In this document: positions 1 to 9,770 of the stretch, in pieces | Layout: every line of letters starts with the position of its first letter | Position numbering within the stretch: position 1 is the first letter of the stretch | Assembly: GCA_014885115.2 (NCBI GenBank) | Contig: WKLE02004269.1 | Coordinates: 1-19,892 of the forward strand | Reading direction: 5' to 3' | Origin: Asterionellopsis glacialis | Taxonomy: Eukaryota > Bacillariophyta > Plagiogrammaphyceae > Rhaphoneidales > Asterionellopsidaceae | DNA length: 19,892 nt | The notes under the pieces: generated by a model | The model's database searches: none | What the model was told of the DNA's origin: nothing | The model's input: only the letters and a program-made list of their open reading frames with translations | Position numbers and translations under genes: made by a program

Positions 1-65
1 CTACGGTTGATTGACATATCGCGCGAGTCTCGTGACTCGCCTACTGCAGTACCGGTATCACAATA

Positions 66-108
<43 letters not shown>

Positions 109-1009
109 TTATGTATTTGATATCTATCTACCTGGTATCTGTCTGTTTGTACATCATTCAATCCACTATAGTTTTCAATATTATGGATAGGGATTGTGTT
201 CGTACCTGCTACGGTATCGTTTGAATCTCTGTTCCAATGCTACTGCTGGAAAGCACTACTTTGTACATTCTTTAGTTTTTAAAATTTACAATAAGTAAAT
301 ACAAGGTATTAATGCCTGTATTCGTACTGAGTTTATAATAAATTTTATCATTGAAGGTAGGACCTACCTGTTACGACTCGGAACATGTGCGGTTTGCAGG
401 TTGTGTGCAAGCATCATATATTATTCTACTTGTACCATTTACCCTGTTCGTAGGATTTGGTTGAGACAGAAATCAATAGAGAGTCTGATATTTATGTAAA
501 ATTTTCTCTCTTGTGGGACTCATTTCAAACAGTGTCAAGTTAGTTAGTAGGTCCCAGTATACTGTACCTGGCGGTACGGAATGAGAATCTTTGTGTACAA
601 AGTTCATAAGCGTAGAATAGACAAATGACTGTCGATTTTATGACTGTTTCTCTGTATACGAGTAGCGTACCTTGTAGAGTGGAGTTGGAACAGGCGGTTA
701 TGTTTCTCGCTATCCACGATCCAAAAATACCCGAAAATGTATAGAGAAACAGCCAGAGTACCAGTTCCAGCAGTAGGTTCCTATGAAAGATCTAACGGAT
801 TTCGCATTACTGTAGTCCTACAAGCATTAATACTTCTTTGTACCTGCATAGACAGAGAATATAGGGGCAAGGTAGTTTAGGGATTCTTGAGATCGTGCCT
901 GATGACACCATCATAAAACACACGATACAGTGAGCGTGTTGGAAAACGAAAATCTGTTTGAACACAAACACTCCATTGAATCTCGAGATTGATAGTTTAT
1001 CTAGCAACC
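1..1009. other. Upstream intergenic region of the Beta_propel gene
   Basis: No convincing gene is visible. The short frames here lack an ATG or look like random translation. The region holds a perfect 7-bp inverted repeat with a 4-nt spacer (23-29 and 34-40), a GTCT microsatellite, and a 13-bp word (355-367) that recurs at 13284-13296. The last bases, caaccATGGGG, give a good eukaryotic start context for the gene that follows. Confidence 0.6.
66..107. repeat. GTCT tetranucleotide microsatellite
   Basis: About ten uninterrupted copies of the 4-bp unit TGTC/GTCT run from 66 to about 106, in non-coding DNA roughly 900 bp upstream of the first gene. A simple sequence repeat of this kind is expected to vary in length between strains. 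Confidence 0.95.
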
Positions 1010-3954
1010 ATGGGGATTGATCCTCCTAGTAATAACATGGAGAACAGTAAGGATGAGAGTTCTCATGTAAAAGCTGTTGAAGAAGGAAATGCCGGACGTG
1101 TGGAAAAAGAACAAGCTCAAATGAACAAGGATGATTCTGCTGCTACGAGCAATACGAAAAAGAAGATGGCATTCGTGATTATAGCCGGACTTGTCATTGT
1201 GGCATTGGTTGTTGGGTTAGCTGTTGGAATTGGGAGGCGTGACGATGACAATTCCTCATCCTATGATTACAGTAAGGGTGATTCAGGTACGAACAACGAT
1301 AATGACAGCACTGATATGAATGATAGCGATAATTCTTCTTCTACTGCGGACCCTAACAACAATGATACCAATTCCAACAATCCTACACAATCACCCATTA
1401 CAACACTTCCAGATGAAGAATTTTATCGTTCGTCTGACTTTAATACAAGCGTTACACTTCCATTGTACAATGCAAAGTATACCGAAACATTAATTGATCC
1501 CGACCATGAACAATTCAAACTCTTGGTCAACAATGCTTCTTTATTTCTATGCAAAAATGTATTAAAGCGTAATTTGAAAGTTAAAGGATTTTTATGGGCG
1601 GGCATGGGTTCCGGGTCTCGTGAAGTTGGTATTATGGAGTCGGTTATGGACGACATGGCCACTGCTGGTGCGCCTTCCACGAATGACCAGCAAGAACCAC
1701 CGGCCGATGCTACAGACTCATTGAATGACTATGGTACAAACAATCAAGAAAAATTCGTAGATGAAGGGAGTCAACTGAAAAGTGACGGAGTCTATGTCTA
1801 TGCAGCCTATGGTGATCAAATTCAAATTTTCACTACCACGGCTCTACAAAAAGAACCCTTTCAAATGACCAAACCGGAAGTCAATTGTTCGAAAGATGTA
1901 CCATATGAAGGACCCGCAATTTTCCCACCACCTGAAGAGGACGATGAAGCGACTCCGAAACCAGAAACACTAGATACAGATTCCTCAACTGTTGGTTCTA
2001 GTGGTGGTTCGGACTCTACGTCTTCCTCATCAGCAAGTACTAAATCATTTATTTTACCATATTACTTTTGTCCTGAGGCAAGTGTACAATCACTTCTTCT
2101 TACTCCTGATAGACTCATTGCCTTTGTTTCAGGATATCAACAAGAAGTCTTCCAGAAAGAGGGCATCGATACATCATCATCATCATGGATGTCTTCTCAT
2201 ATTTTGCAAGACTATGGTGCTACACGTATGTTTGTATTTAATACAACTAAAATTGAAACAGAAGGTCTAGTACTTGTAGGGACACAAGATATGCACGGGT
2301 CCTTTCATTCGGCACGTACGGTCAACAATATCGTACATGCTGTGTTGATTTCAGGTATTAACACGTACGAACCATTGATCCAACCTATCGAAAAATGGAA
2401 CTTTCCAGACTTGTCGCCAAGTGAATACAATTCAATAGTTGTTGAGATGCTTGATGAGTTAGTTCCTCAGTTTACTCGACGAATTACCAATGAAATCTTC
2501 GAGACAGATGGATTCCCTTCACCAGAATTTCTCAAGGGTCCATCAATGTGGTCAGAACAAGTTTCAGATGATGCCAATGAAGAAGCCATTATATGGGGTG
2601 ATGGTGTTATGAATTCCTATCTTTCGATTAACAGTTTAGATATGAATGAATTCAAGAATGCACAGGACGATGGGAAATTACCTATTGTGTCATCAGGTGC
2701 TTTTTTTCCATCGTCATGGGTAATTTCATACGCCAATGAAGAAATGTTAACATTAGGTGGACAAGGACATCAATATGATGCAAGTATGCAAGCACATGTC
2801 CCTACAACATTCCTTATGGGATTCAAATTTCAAACGAATGGAAGTGCAGCTGTTCCAGTAGGGTAAGTTGTTTATTTCTTTGTTTGCTTCTGCCTGTTGT
2901 ATGAATCAAGATTACCTTCCCCCCAAATTCAATCAACTTACCAACTATTCGCCTCTTTTTCCATTCTTGATTCTTTTTAATCTTTAGGAAGGGATCTGTT
3001 CCTGGATATCCCTTGAATCAGTATAGTTTTGATCAAGTTGGGAATCATCTACGAGTTGCTACCACCATTCGTAATTGGTGGGTCCGTACCACAAATCTGT
3101 TTACAGATGGTCCCATCGTACAAAATGCAGTCCCCGAAACACAGAACCAAATTGTGGTTATGGAATTACAAGAAGACAGCTGGGTCAAGGTTGGTCAAAC
3201 ACCCAATTTGGGTAAAAAGGGCGAAACCATTACAGCCTGCCGTTTCTTTGACAACTTTGCCTACGTTGTAACCTTTTTACGAACAGATCCCTTTTATGTT
3301 GTGGATCTTTCCAAAAATGACGTGAAAGAGATCCCTGTACCAGGTGAATTGAGTATATCTGGATTTTCGGAATATCTTCACCCCATCAATAGTGAGGAAA
3401 CAATGCTTTTAGCCATTGGTCAAGAAGCTGATGCTGAAGGTCGTGTCCTTGGATTACAACTCACTATTTTCAATGCTACCGATCCAGCCAAACCCGACGA
3501 TATACATCGACATGTGGTAGAAGATGAAACAGATGTCTACACTAGTAGTTCTGCTGAATGGCAACCTCACGCCTTTCGATATGTACCTGTTTCTCCTGAC
3601 CTTGGCTTAGAAAATAGTGTGGATGGGTTTCTTATCATTCCCTTGACAAAATATTCCTACAAGGACTTGCAAGGCACGGGCGCATCAGAAAATTTTGATG
3701 GATATATGGTTTATACCATTAGTATTCTCAATGGAATCAAAGAACACATGAGCATCCCTCATGCAGATTCCAGTACTTGGGGTTATTGTTATTCCAGCAA
3801 TTATTTGGTCGATCGTTCCTTTGTCTTTGATGGGAATGTGATGACAACGAAACGGCATTCCGTCGAACTTACAGATTTAGGAAGTAAACAGAATATTGGT
3901 GGTTTTTCCATCGTTCAAGAAAGCAAGGAGAATTGCCATTGCTGGATTTGCTAA
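1010..3954 (+). CDS. Membrane-anchored Beta_propel domain protein (two exons)
   Basis: Exons 1010-2862 and 2988-3954 join to a 939-residue protein. The ATG at 1010 (ccATGG context) was chosen over an upstream in-frame TTG. Residues 1-50 are charged and presumably cytosolic, 53-75 form one hydrophobic helix preceded by KKK (a signal anchor), and 80-140 are an Asp/Ser/Asn-rich linker with N-glycosylation sequons. From about residue 160 to the end the sequence follows the Beta_propel family (secreted proteins with a propeller distantly related to WD40). The segment at 240-275 matches the family pattern 'TTN-VxGVDE-(I/L)KTDG-YIY'. 'VPGYPLNQYSFDQ' followed by 'LRVATT' (622-643) matches 'VPGYLLNQFSMDE..LRIATT'. 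'YVVTFLRTDPFYVVDL' and 'YLHPI..E..LLAIGQEAD' are further hallmarks. The biochemical role is unknown; a cell-surface or endomembrane lumenal propeller is inferred. Known homologs are mainly archaeal and bacterial. Confidence 0.9.
2863..2987 (+). other. Intron of the Beta_propel gene
   Basis: The donor GTAAGT at 2863-2868 and the acceptor TTTAG ending at 2987, after a T-rich tract, define a 125-bp intron. Exon 1 ends two bases into a glycine codon, completed by the first G of exon 2. The join restores the frame exactly inside the conserved 'VPGYPLNQ' block. Without splicing, the frame stops at 2864-2866. Confidence 0.93.
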
Positions 3955-4422
3955 ACATTCAACACACAACAGAACAGTCAAGACCTCTACGAATTTCTCA
4001 AGTAAGCAAGGAAAGCAAACACAGTGATGAATAGCAAATGCATATATTTGAGCAACAGATTAGTAATATGAGTTTATAATAATTAATACATTTACACACA
4101 CAGTTTATGACATTTTGACGTACTTTGTTACACCCTGCACATCCGTCTTGCACATCTTGGAGCAGTTTGTAATCGTACATTCCTAAACATCAGCAAATTG
4201 AGGTAGTAAAAATGTGTCAGTGTTCGGTAACATAACTGGTCGCCATGCTGATACGACGAATGGAAAAACTTGGGGAAACAAAGAACCATCGGATGCACCT
4301 GTCACTCGGTATCAATGTTATTCGTGTGGTAAAATATGGAATGTTGAAGAATAGAACAAGTTAATCGAATCACAGAAAGTCATGTGTTGTAAAGTTGCAT
4401 TTAATTTTTATTCTGCTTTTGC
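3955..4422. other. Tail-to-tail spacer
   Basis: Non-coding sequence lies between the 3' ends of the Beta_propel gene and the minus-strand charged-protein gene. It is AT-rich and would hold both 3' UTRs. The only coding-like part is the zinc-ribbon-like frame at 4202-4354, listed separately. No sharp terminator or poly(A) consensus was recognised. Confidence 0.55.
4202..4354 (+). pseudogene. Zinc-ribbon-like C-terminal fragment (remnant or unmodelled exon)
   Basis: A 50-codon open frame without an ATG ends at TAG 4352-4354. Its translation contains 'SDAPVTRYQCYSCGKIW', which resembles the second half of a TFIIS-type zinc ribbon (pattern 'SADEP.T..Y.C..CG..W'). Only one Cys pair (CYSC) is present. 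The expected upstream CxxC knuckle is missing in this frame; a CxC appears in another frame at 4214-4222. No acceptor at the 5' edge joins it in phase to the preceding gene. It could be a decayed gene, a terminal exon of an unseen transcript, or chance. Confidence 0.3.
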
Positions 4423-5490
4423 CTAATTTTGTCCAGCTTTTGCAATCTTTCTCATGTGGAATCCTGACGTATCGTGTTCAGTGCGTTCCATAGATAGTTG
4501 ACTTTTACGTGCCCACTTTGGTTTTCTTCGATTGGCACGTCGTCGTTCCGAGTTCAAAGGATGTTTGAATTTCTTGGAAAGTGCATTAGGGTCATTAGCT
4601 TCTCGTTCACGACGCTCTGCTGCTTCTTGTTGTTTTCGTCTTTGTTCTTCACGCCTAAAACGTTCTTCGGCCGGTAAATCACTCCAATCTGCCTTTCGTT
4701 TCTTCCCCTTCTTGGTTGTAGTTTTTGTGTCACTACCAGAAACAGGATCTTCTTTTATGGATGCCTCGACAGCATCTTTCTTACAGGTTTCAGTAGATTT
4801 TGCGCCATCCTCCTTGGTTACTGCATTGTTCGCGTCATCTGCTTCTTTTTTTAATCGGAGTGCTTCATCACGTACGGTATTTAGTGCATCATCACCCTCA
4901 CGTTCTAATTGACGTGCCAACTTTCGTCGTTGTTTCGAATTTAAACCTTCTAATAATATCAAAACTTCCTCCTTGTCTGCCTTTTGAGACGCATTCGCTT
5001 CTTCAGCATTATCATCGCTGTTATCATCTTTCCCCTTTTCTTCTTCCTCCAAATCCTCGTTTCCTTTAACTTCTTTTTCATCTTCCTCTTCTTCTTCTGG
5101 AGCTGATGATGAGGAATTTGAATCACTGCTTACATTGTTATCATTGCTTGGTGTATCATCTTTTTCTTCTTCTTCTGCTTGTGGAGCTGCTACTTCTTCG
5201 GTTTTTACATCTTGTACTTCTTGGGACTTTTGAGGTACCTTATTGTCCTCAGAATTTGCAGCAGGACCATCTTTTGTGTTGGTATTCTCTTGACTACTCT
5301 TGGTATCACTACCTCCTTCTTCTTCTGCAATCCTTTCTTTGTAACGACGTACAATTCTACGTTGTTTCGCATTTAATTCATTTGGATCCTGTTGGAGTAA
5401 TTCTTGTACAATACGATCTGCTTCTGATAGTGATTCTTCCTCCGTCGTAGATGCAGATTTCTTTTTTGTGCGTTTTCCAAAAATCTTCAT
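4423..5490 (-). CDS. Highly charged Glu/Lys-rich protein with two KQRR motifs, function unknown
   Basis: Single-exon, 355-residue protein starting MKIFGKRTKKK (ATG complement at 5488-5490). The centre is very acidic with Glu/Asp/Ser runs and is probably disordered. Two related helical motifs flank it: 'LNAKQRRIVRRYKER' (about 39-53) and 'LNSKQRRKLARQLERE' (about 183-198). The C-terminal third is basic, with 'RKADWSDLPAEERFRREEQRR' as a probable coiled helix and then 'NSERRRANRRKPKWARK', which looks like a nuclear or nucleolar localisation signal. There is no signal peptide. The composition suggests an RNA-processing, ribosome-biogenesis or chromatin-associated protein, but I do not recognise the family. 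It is transcribed convergently with the Beta_propel gene and divergently from the kinase gene. Confidence 0.8.
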   Translation of the reverse strand: MKIFGKRTKKKSASTTEEESLSEADRIVQELLQQDPNELNAKQRRIVRRYKERIAEEEGGSDTKSSQENTNTKDGPAANSEDNKVPQKSQEVQDVKTEEVAAPQAEEEEKDDTPSNDNNVSSDSNSSSSAPEEEEEDEKEVKGNEDLEEEEKGKDDNSDDNAEEANASQKADKEEVLILLEGLNSKQRRKLARQLEREGDDALNTVRDEALRLKKEADDANNAVTKEDGAKSTETCKKDAVEASIKEDPVSGSDTKTTTKKGKKRKADWSDLPAEERFRREEQRRKQQEAAERREREANDPNALSKKFKHPLNSERRRANRRKPKWARKSQLSMERTEHDTSGFHMRKIAKAGQN

Positions 5491-6219
5491 ATTATTTTTA
5501 CAATATTTTTAAAGAGAGAGAGAGGGACAGGACTAGCTAGTTAGTAGAGCTTTAACATGCAACAGAGATGAAACTGAAGAGAACTGAAAGGAAGACAGCC
5601 AAGAAGCTGTAGGGTATTTGTGGAATGTTGTTGTCAAAGAACAAACAAACACAGCACACACTTGGACTTGAAAGAAATTGGATTTTTGCTCATCCACGGG
5701 GGGGGAAAGAGAAAAAAGCCACACAACATTATGAAACTTGAATGGTGGCTGGCGATGGTGATGCTTATGTATGTGGCGTTGTACTCGTATGCATGGACAG
5801 ACTTGCACCAACCTCATGCTCACGATTGAGATTTGACATCTAGCACGTTTGACCGTCAGCCCTTTGACCGCACAAAAAAAAACATCTTGTAAAATTTCGA
5901 ATCCTCCTCTGAAACAGAAAAATTGTGATTTCACAGCAGATACATGACACCGTTATCTTGACTTTTGTCAGCGACAATATAGCGAAACCTACCTTCCAAC
6001 CATACACATTTTTAAAAATCATCAATACATCATCATATATTTCGAGAGGTGTAGGAATATTGTAAAAATATTGAATGATAACTTTTCAATCAGCGGATAC
6101 TTGATGTCTTTAATTTATATTTTGTTGCAATTAAAGTCCAATTGCTATAATCTTGTTTGATAGCTTTTTCGGTCAGTTATAAACGTATCTTGAATCTGTT
6201 TGGGGGGGGGGGGACAATA
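5491..6219. other. Divergent intergenic region between the charged protein and the kinase
   Basis: This 0.7-kb spacer must contain the promoters and 5' UTRs of both genes. It holds a short GA-rich tract (about 5512-5526), a G7 run near 5699-5706 and a run of 12 G at 6202-6213 just upstream of the kinase ATG. The minus frame at 5533-5934 and the small plus frame at 5620-5829 begin with non-ATG codons and have no protein-like features, so I do not call them genes. Confidence 0.6.
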
Positions 6220-8052
6220 ATGTCCTTTTGTTATAATATTCTTTGCCCATTATGTACAATTTCGATTTTTGTAGTAGTAGGTTTACTACTGACTATGACA
6301 ATATCTCCTGTAGCTGCCTCTACATTATTGATTAGCAGAACAGATCGGTACGGATGCTTTTGTTTTTGCTCTCGTCATTCCTACCAGGCAACAACACCAC
6401 AACATCAAAGTATTTTGAGTATGTTTCACGAGAAACAGAAAGATCACGAACAAGATCGTCACCAAATAATAAGACAAGTATGTGTATCACGACACAAACA
6501 GAAACGACAAACTTTGGATCACAATATAGTTGTATTCAAGATACAAAACGACAAGGACGAACAATATGACTCTCATGATGATGATGACACAATTCACAGT
6601 AGTAGACTATCTTTTATGATGAAACGAAGAAATATACTATTCAACCTATTGTTTGTAGGAGCCACAACAACCCTGACAAGAACCAATCCGAAGTCATCAT
6701 TGTCATGGGCAGCATCGACAGACAGAACATTCCCATCAGAGAGTTCTGATTCTGATCATCCACAACAAATCACTCCAGAAATAATTGACTCTCTTATATT
6801 TGAACGCATACTTGGTAAAGGAAGTTACAAAACAGTGTACTTGGTATCTATACCAAGTGCATCACCACCATTGTCGAATACACAACAATTTGCATTAGCT
6901 GTGGAACGGCTTACTACTAAGCGTAGTGTCAAAGACGGTATACGAGGTATACGCATGGTTCAATATATTCAAGACCAAATGATAAATACAATGGATAAGA
7001 AACGATTTGAGCAAATCTATGAATGGTGGTTCCAATCTACCAATGTTGCACAATATGACACTCACAATAGTGCACAACAACAGCAACAGTTCGTTTTCCC
7101 ATCCAGTACGACTGCCGAACGAAGCCAAACAATACCAAGTCGATTTTTAGGAACCAAATATTTAATGGCATTGAAACCATTGTATGCAATGGATTTAAAA
7201 TCATTTATTAAAAAAACACCAACTTTACACCCAATTATTGTGGATACTACTACCGCTAATGATAAATCTCCTCATCATGCTCCACCACAACAAACTTCTA
7301 CTTCTGCTTATCCAGTTCAAGTTATTGCAGGACTTTCACTTTCCGAACAATCTGCACTGCGACTTGCCTATGAAATATGTTATGCAGGTAACTTAATGCA
7401 TTCTATAGGTGTCGTTCATCGTGACATTAAACCAAAGAATATCATGTTGACATTTGAAGGACAACCTGTCATAATTGATTTTGGATTTGCACAAGTGGGT
7501 AAACCAATACCCGCAAACAAAAGTAAGAAGGATAATAATAACAATAACAAAGATCGAAATCGTACACGTATTTGTGTAATTACTCAAGGACGAAACAAAG
7601 GTGAGGTACAATATATACTATCACAAGATGTTGCCGAATATCGTGCATGTCAAGATGGTGATGTCTATGCCATGGGTAAAACATTATTCGAAGTTATATT
7701 TGGTGATGCTGCGACACCCAAAAATGACCAACAAGAATCATCATCAGGTAAACTCAGTATTACGGAACAAGATGCACAGCACTATAATAATCAATTTAGA
7801 TCTATACTTTTTTCGAAGAATAATGAAAATCCACAAGAACAGTATAATCATCAAGAAGAAAAAGAAGAAGAAGAACAGATGAATTATTACAATAGTCGAT
7901 TTTATCCAATGACTCGAGAGGTTCACGACACTTTAATCCATGTTATTCGTGGATTATGTCGTAGAGACAATCCTGATTCATTTGCTCAAGCTTCGGAAAC
8001 ATTGTTACATGCCATGAACAACAACAACAATAACAATGCAAAGTTTCAATAA
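6220..8052 (+). CDS. Atypical protein kinase with WNK-like lysine placement, secretory or plastid-directed
   Basis: Single-exon, 610-residue protein. The first ATG is at 6220; the frame extends upstream only to non-ATG codons. Residues 1-34 form a hydrophobic signal peptide ending near 'SPVAAS'. A second element at 133-155, 'MMKRRNILFNLLFVGATTT', looks like a twin-arginine/hydrophobic targeting segment. The kinase domain starts near 190: glycine loop 'GKGSYKTVY' (199-207), beta-3 strand 'FALAVERL' with Ala227 where the ATP-binding Lys should be, catalytic loop 'HRDIKPKN' (400-407), 'DFG' (420-422), and helix-F region 'DGDVYAMGKTLFEV'. In WNK kinases the lysine sits in the third-glycine position of the loop ('GRGSFKTVY'), exactly as Lys204 does here. 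Asn- and Glu-rich inserts lie in the activation segment and near the C-terminus. Phosphotransfer activity is plausible but inferred; the substrate is unknown. Confidence 0.85.
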   Translation: MSFCYNILCPLCTISIFVVVGLLLTMTISPVAASTLLISRTDRYGCFCFCSRHSYQATTPQHQSILSMFHEKQKDHEQDRHQIIRQVCVSRHKQKRQTLDHNIVVFKIQNDKDEQYDSHDDDDTIHSSRLSFMMKRRNILFNLLFVGATTTLTRTNPKSSLSWAASTDRTFPSESSDSDHPQQITPEIIDSLIFERILGKGSYKTVYLVSIPSASPPLSNTQQFALAVERLTTKRSVKDGIRGIRMVQYIQDQMINTMDKKRFEQIYEWWFQSTNVAQYDTHNSAQQQQQFVFPSSTTAERSQTIPSRFLGTKYLMALKPLYAMDLKSFIKKTPTLHPIIVDTTTANDKSPHHAPPQQTSTSAYPVQVIAGLSLSEQSALRLAYEICYAGNLMHSIGVVHRDIKPKNIMLTFEGQPVIIDFGFAQVGKPIPANKSKKDNNNNNKDRNRTRICVITQGRNKGEVQYILSQDVAEYRACQDGDVYAMGKTLFEVIFGDAATPKNDQQESSSGKLSITEQDAQHYNNQFRSILFSKNNENPQEQYNHQEEKEEEEQMNYYNSRFYPMTREVHDTLIHVIRGLCRRDNPDSFAQASETLLHAMNNNNNNNAKFQ

Positions 8053-8110
8053 CTAAATAGTCATGAAACGAGACTCTATATCTCTTTTGTTCTGTTTGTT
8101 GTGTATGTTT

Positions 8111-9196
8111 TCAACCACATATTCGTTCCCATTCTTCACGTCCAATACCTGGTCGGTACTTATCACGAAAGTCTTGCCAATCTAAATTATCAACATACCA
8201 TGCATCATTCATCCAACAAAGTGACCATCCCATAACCACAAGTAATTCACTATTCTCTTCATGTTGTTGGTTGTCTTTGGAAGATGAAGATGAATATAAA
8301 CGACATTCCAACCAGCACGTACCTTCGTCTTCATCTAGAATGGGATCCGTTGGAAACGTCATGGTGTAGGCGTTGTAGCTGTCTTGTTGAAGTCCATTAC
8401 CATCTGTACGTGGTGGAATACCATCATCTTCAGAGGCACCCACTAATATACCAAATTGATTGTTGGGGCGTTCTAATGCATTCCCCAAAGCTATACTTGC
8501 AGTCATCCATAACATGTCATCATCATCTTCATGTTCACTCTCCCTACTTGAATCATTTTTGTTGCTGGAGGATGATGGTGCAGGTGCACCTACCGATTTC
8601 AATAATGTTTGTTGCCATTTGAAAGTCGAAGTCGATAGTAAATTTTTATATCCAAAGTATGGATATGGGTAATGTGATTCTCGTAAGGTGGAAAGTAATG
8701 TTTGAATAAATTGTGTTGGATCCACATGGATAGGATTAGGTAACGATACACGTTCCAGCTCCTGTTGAATCCTTCTTTGATTTTCTTCAAATCGACGTTT
8801 ATATCGTTCTGCATACAATGCATCATGACTGCTAATACCACCATTATCCTCATCATTTCCCTCCCTAAACTTGTTTTTGTTATTATAATTGTCGGGAGAG
8901 AATGATCGTTCTTCGTCATTGTTATTACTATTTAGAGTCTCACTTAGAGATGAAGAGCCTGCATTACGATGATGTATTCTTACATCCAGCATCACTTCTT
9001 TATCACTCTCTGAAAAATGCTGTTGCCTTAAAAAAAATGAAATTGGCCTCATTGTTGACGGTGAAAAACCAAACACAACGGGCAATATTTTTTGTATTTG
9101 CCATTGTTCATGTTGATTATTATGATTATTTCGAGTCATCATGTCACAATAATTACTCAAGACGAAAAGAATAAATAATACTGCCACCAAAGACAT
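8111..9196 (-). CDS. Secretory or plastid-targeted protein of unknown function
   Basis: Single-exon frame of 361 residues. I chose the ATG complement at 9194-9196; a TTG 9 bp upstream is in frame but unlikely. Residues 2-15 are strongly hydrophobic (a signal peptide). A polar Asn/His stretch follows, then 'VVFGFSPSTMRP' (40-51), which resembles the ASAFAP-type cleavage motif of diatom plastid preproteins. The gap between hydrophobic core and motif is longer than usual. The mature part has a charged helix (YAERYKRRFEENQRRIQQEL), Ser/Asn/Asp-rich loops and a Trp-rich C-terminus ('CWMNDAWYVDNLDWQDF', 'GREEWERICG'). I do not recognise a domain. Its 3' end faces the kinase gene with 58 bp between stop codons, so the 3' UTRs may overlap. 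Confidence 0.78.
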   Translation of the reverse strand: MSLVAVLFILFVLSNYCDMMTRNNHNNQHEQWQIQKILPVVFGFSPSTMRPISFFLRQQHFSESDKEVMLDVRIHHRNAGSSSLSETLNSNNNDEERSFSPDNYNNKNKFREGNDEDNGGISSHDALYAERYKRRFEENQRRIQQELERVSLPNPIHVDPTQFIQTLLSTLRESHYPYPYFGYKNLLSTSTFKWQQTLLKSVGAPAPSSSSNKNDSSRESEHEDDDDMLWMTASIALGNALERPNNQFGILVGASEDDGIPPRTDGNGLQQDSYNAYTMTFPTDPILDEDEGTCWLECRLYSSSSSKDNQQHEENSELLVVMGWSLCWMNDAWYVDNLDWQDFRDKYRPGIGREEWERICG

Positions 9197-9770
9197 GATA
9201 GACAAGGATGATACTTTAACTTCTCTCCTTTGTGGTTGTCGATAATTTTTTGTTCAAGATAGCTATAGTTGATGAAATCATGAAAGCTTTTCTTACTAGT
9301 CGACTTTCATTGTCAGTGAGAAAGGATGTAGCGTTCCTAATATTTTGTTGTTGCGTAATTCAGTTATAGTCAACACGTAAATGATAGTTTGTCTCATTAT
9401 TTTTCAACAATATTTTTCACACCCCTGAGCAGGAGCCTCATACGCTTCGCTGGGTTTCACCCTTTCGGGGAGTGGTAAGACCGGAATAGGGATAGTTTTT
9501 TCGTGCGTTGAATGGGGTTATAGTGGTTTATGGTGGTACAGTATGGTGTTTTTAGGAGGGCTCAAAACACCAATCCACCTGGTTTGTGCATTGATACCAC
9601 TGTTAATGGTAAGATACAATAAGTAATGACACTTGTTGGATGAATTGGAGGTGGTGTTGGGGTCCAATACAGGTGCAAAGTTAAGGGTTGATAACATGGC
9701 AATGCCACCATTGCATTTGTGTGATTGGTTGAAAAACTGATTTGCTACAGGCAGAGTAAAAGTGGTTCTG

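Noticed and set aside
873..897. Placeholder residue range (protein numbering) for reading the cystine-knot-like tail as a venom-type peptide
   Set aside because: The six-Cys spacing is shared by many harmless extracellular modules; as the C-terminal module of a large secreted protein, nothing supports a toxic role.
3998..4180. Cys-rich 60-codon minus-strand frame next to the zinc-ribbon-like fragment
   Set aside because: Cys pairs appear by chance from ACA/GCA-rich DNA; it is on the opposite strand to the fragment and has no Trp or Pro pattern of a zinc ribbon.
4532..5450. Several plus-strand frames antisense to 4423-5490
   Set aside because: They are shadows of the acidic repeat-rich gene on the other strand: Leu/Ser-rich complements of Glu/Lys codons.
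5533..5934. 133-codon minus-strand frame upstream of the charged protein
   Set aside because: It begins with GTG, has a Cys/His/Phe-rich random texture, lies in a promoter spacer and shows no domain or signal.
9421..9490. tRNA-like gene
   Set aside because: No A/B box pair, acceptor stem or anticodon arm can be placed.
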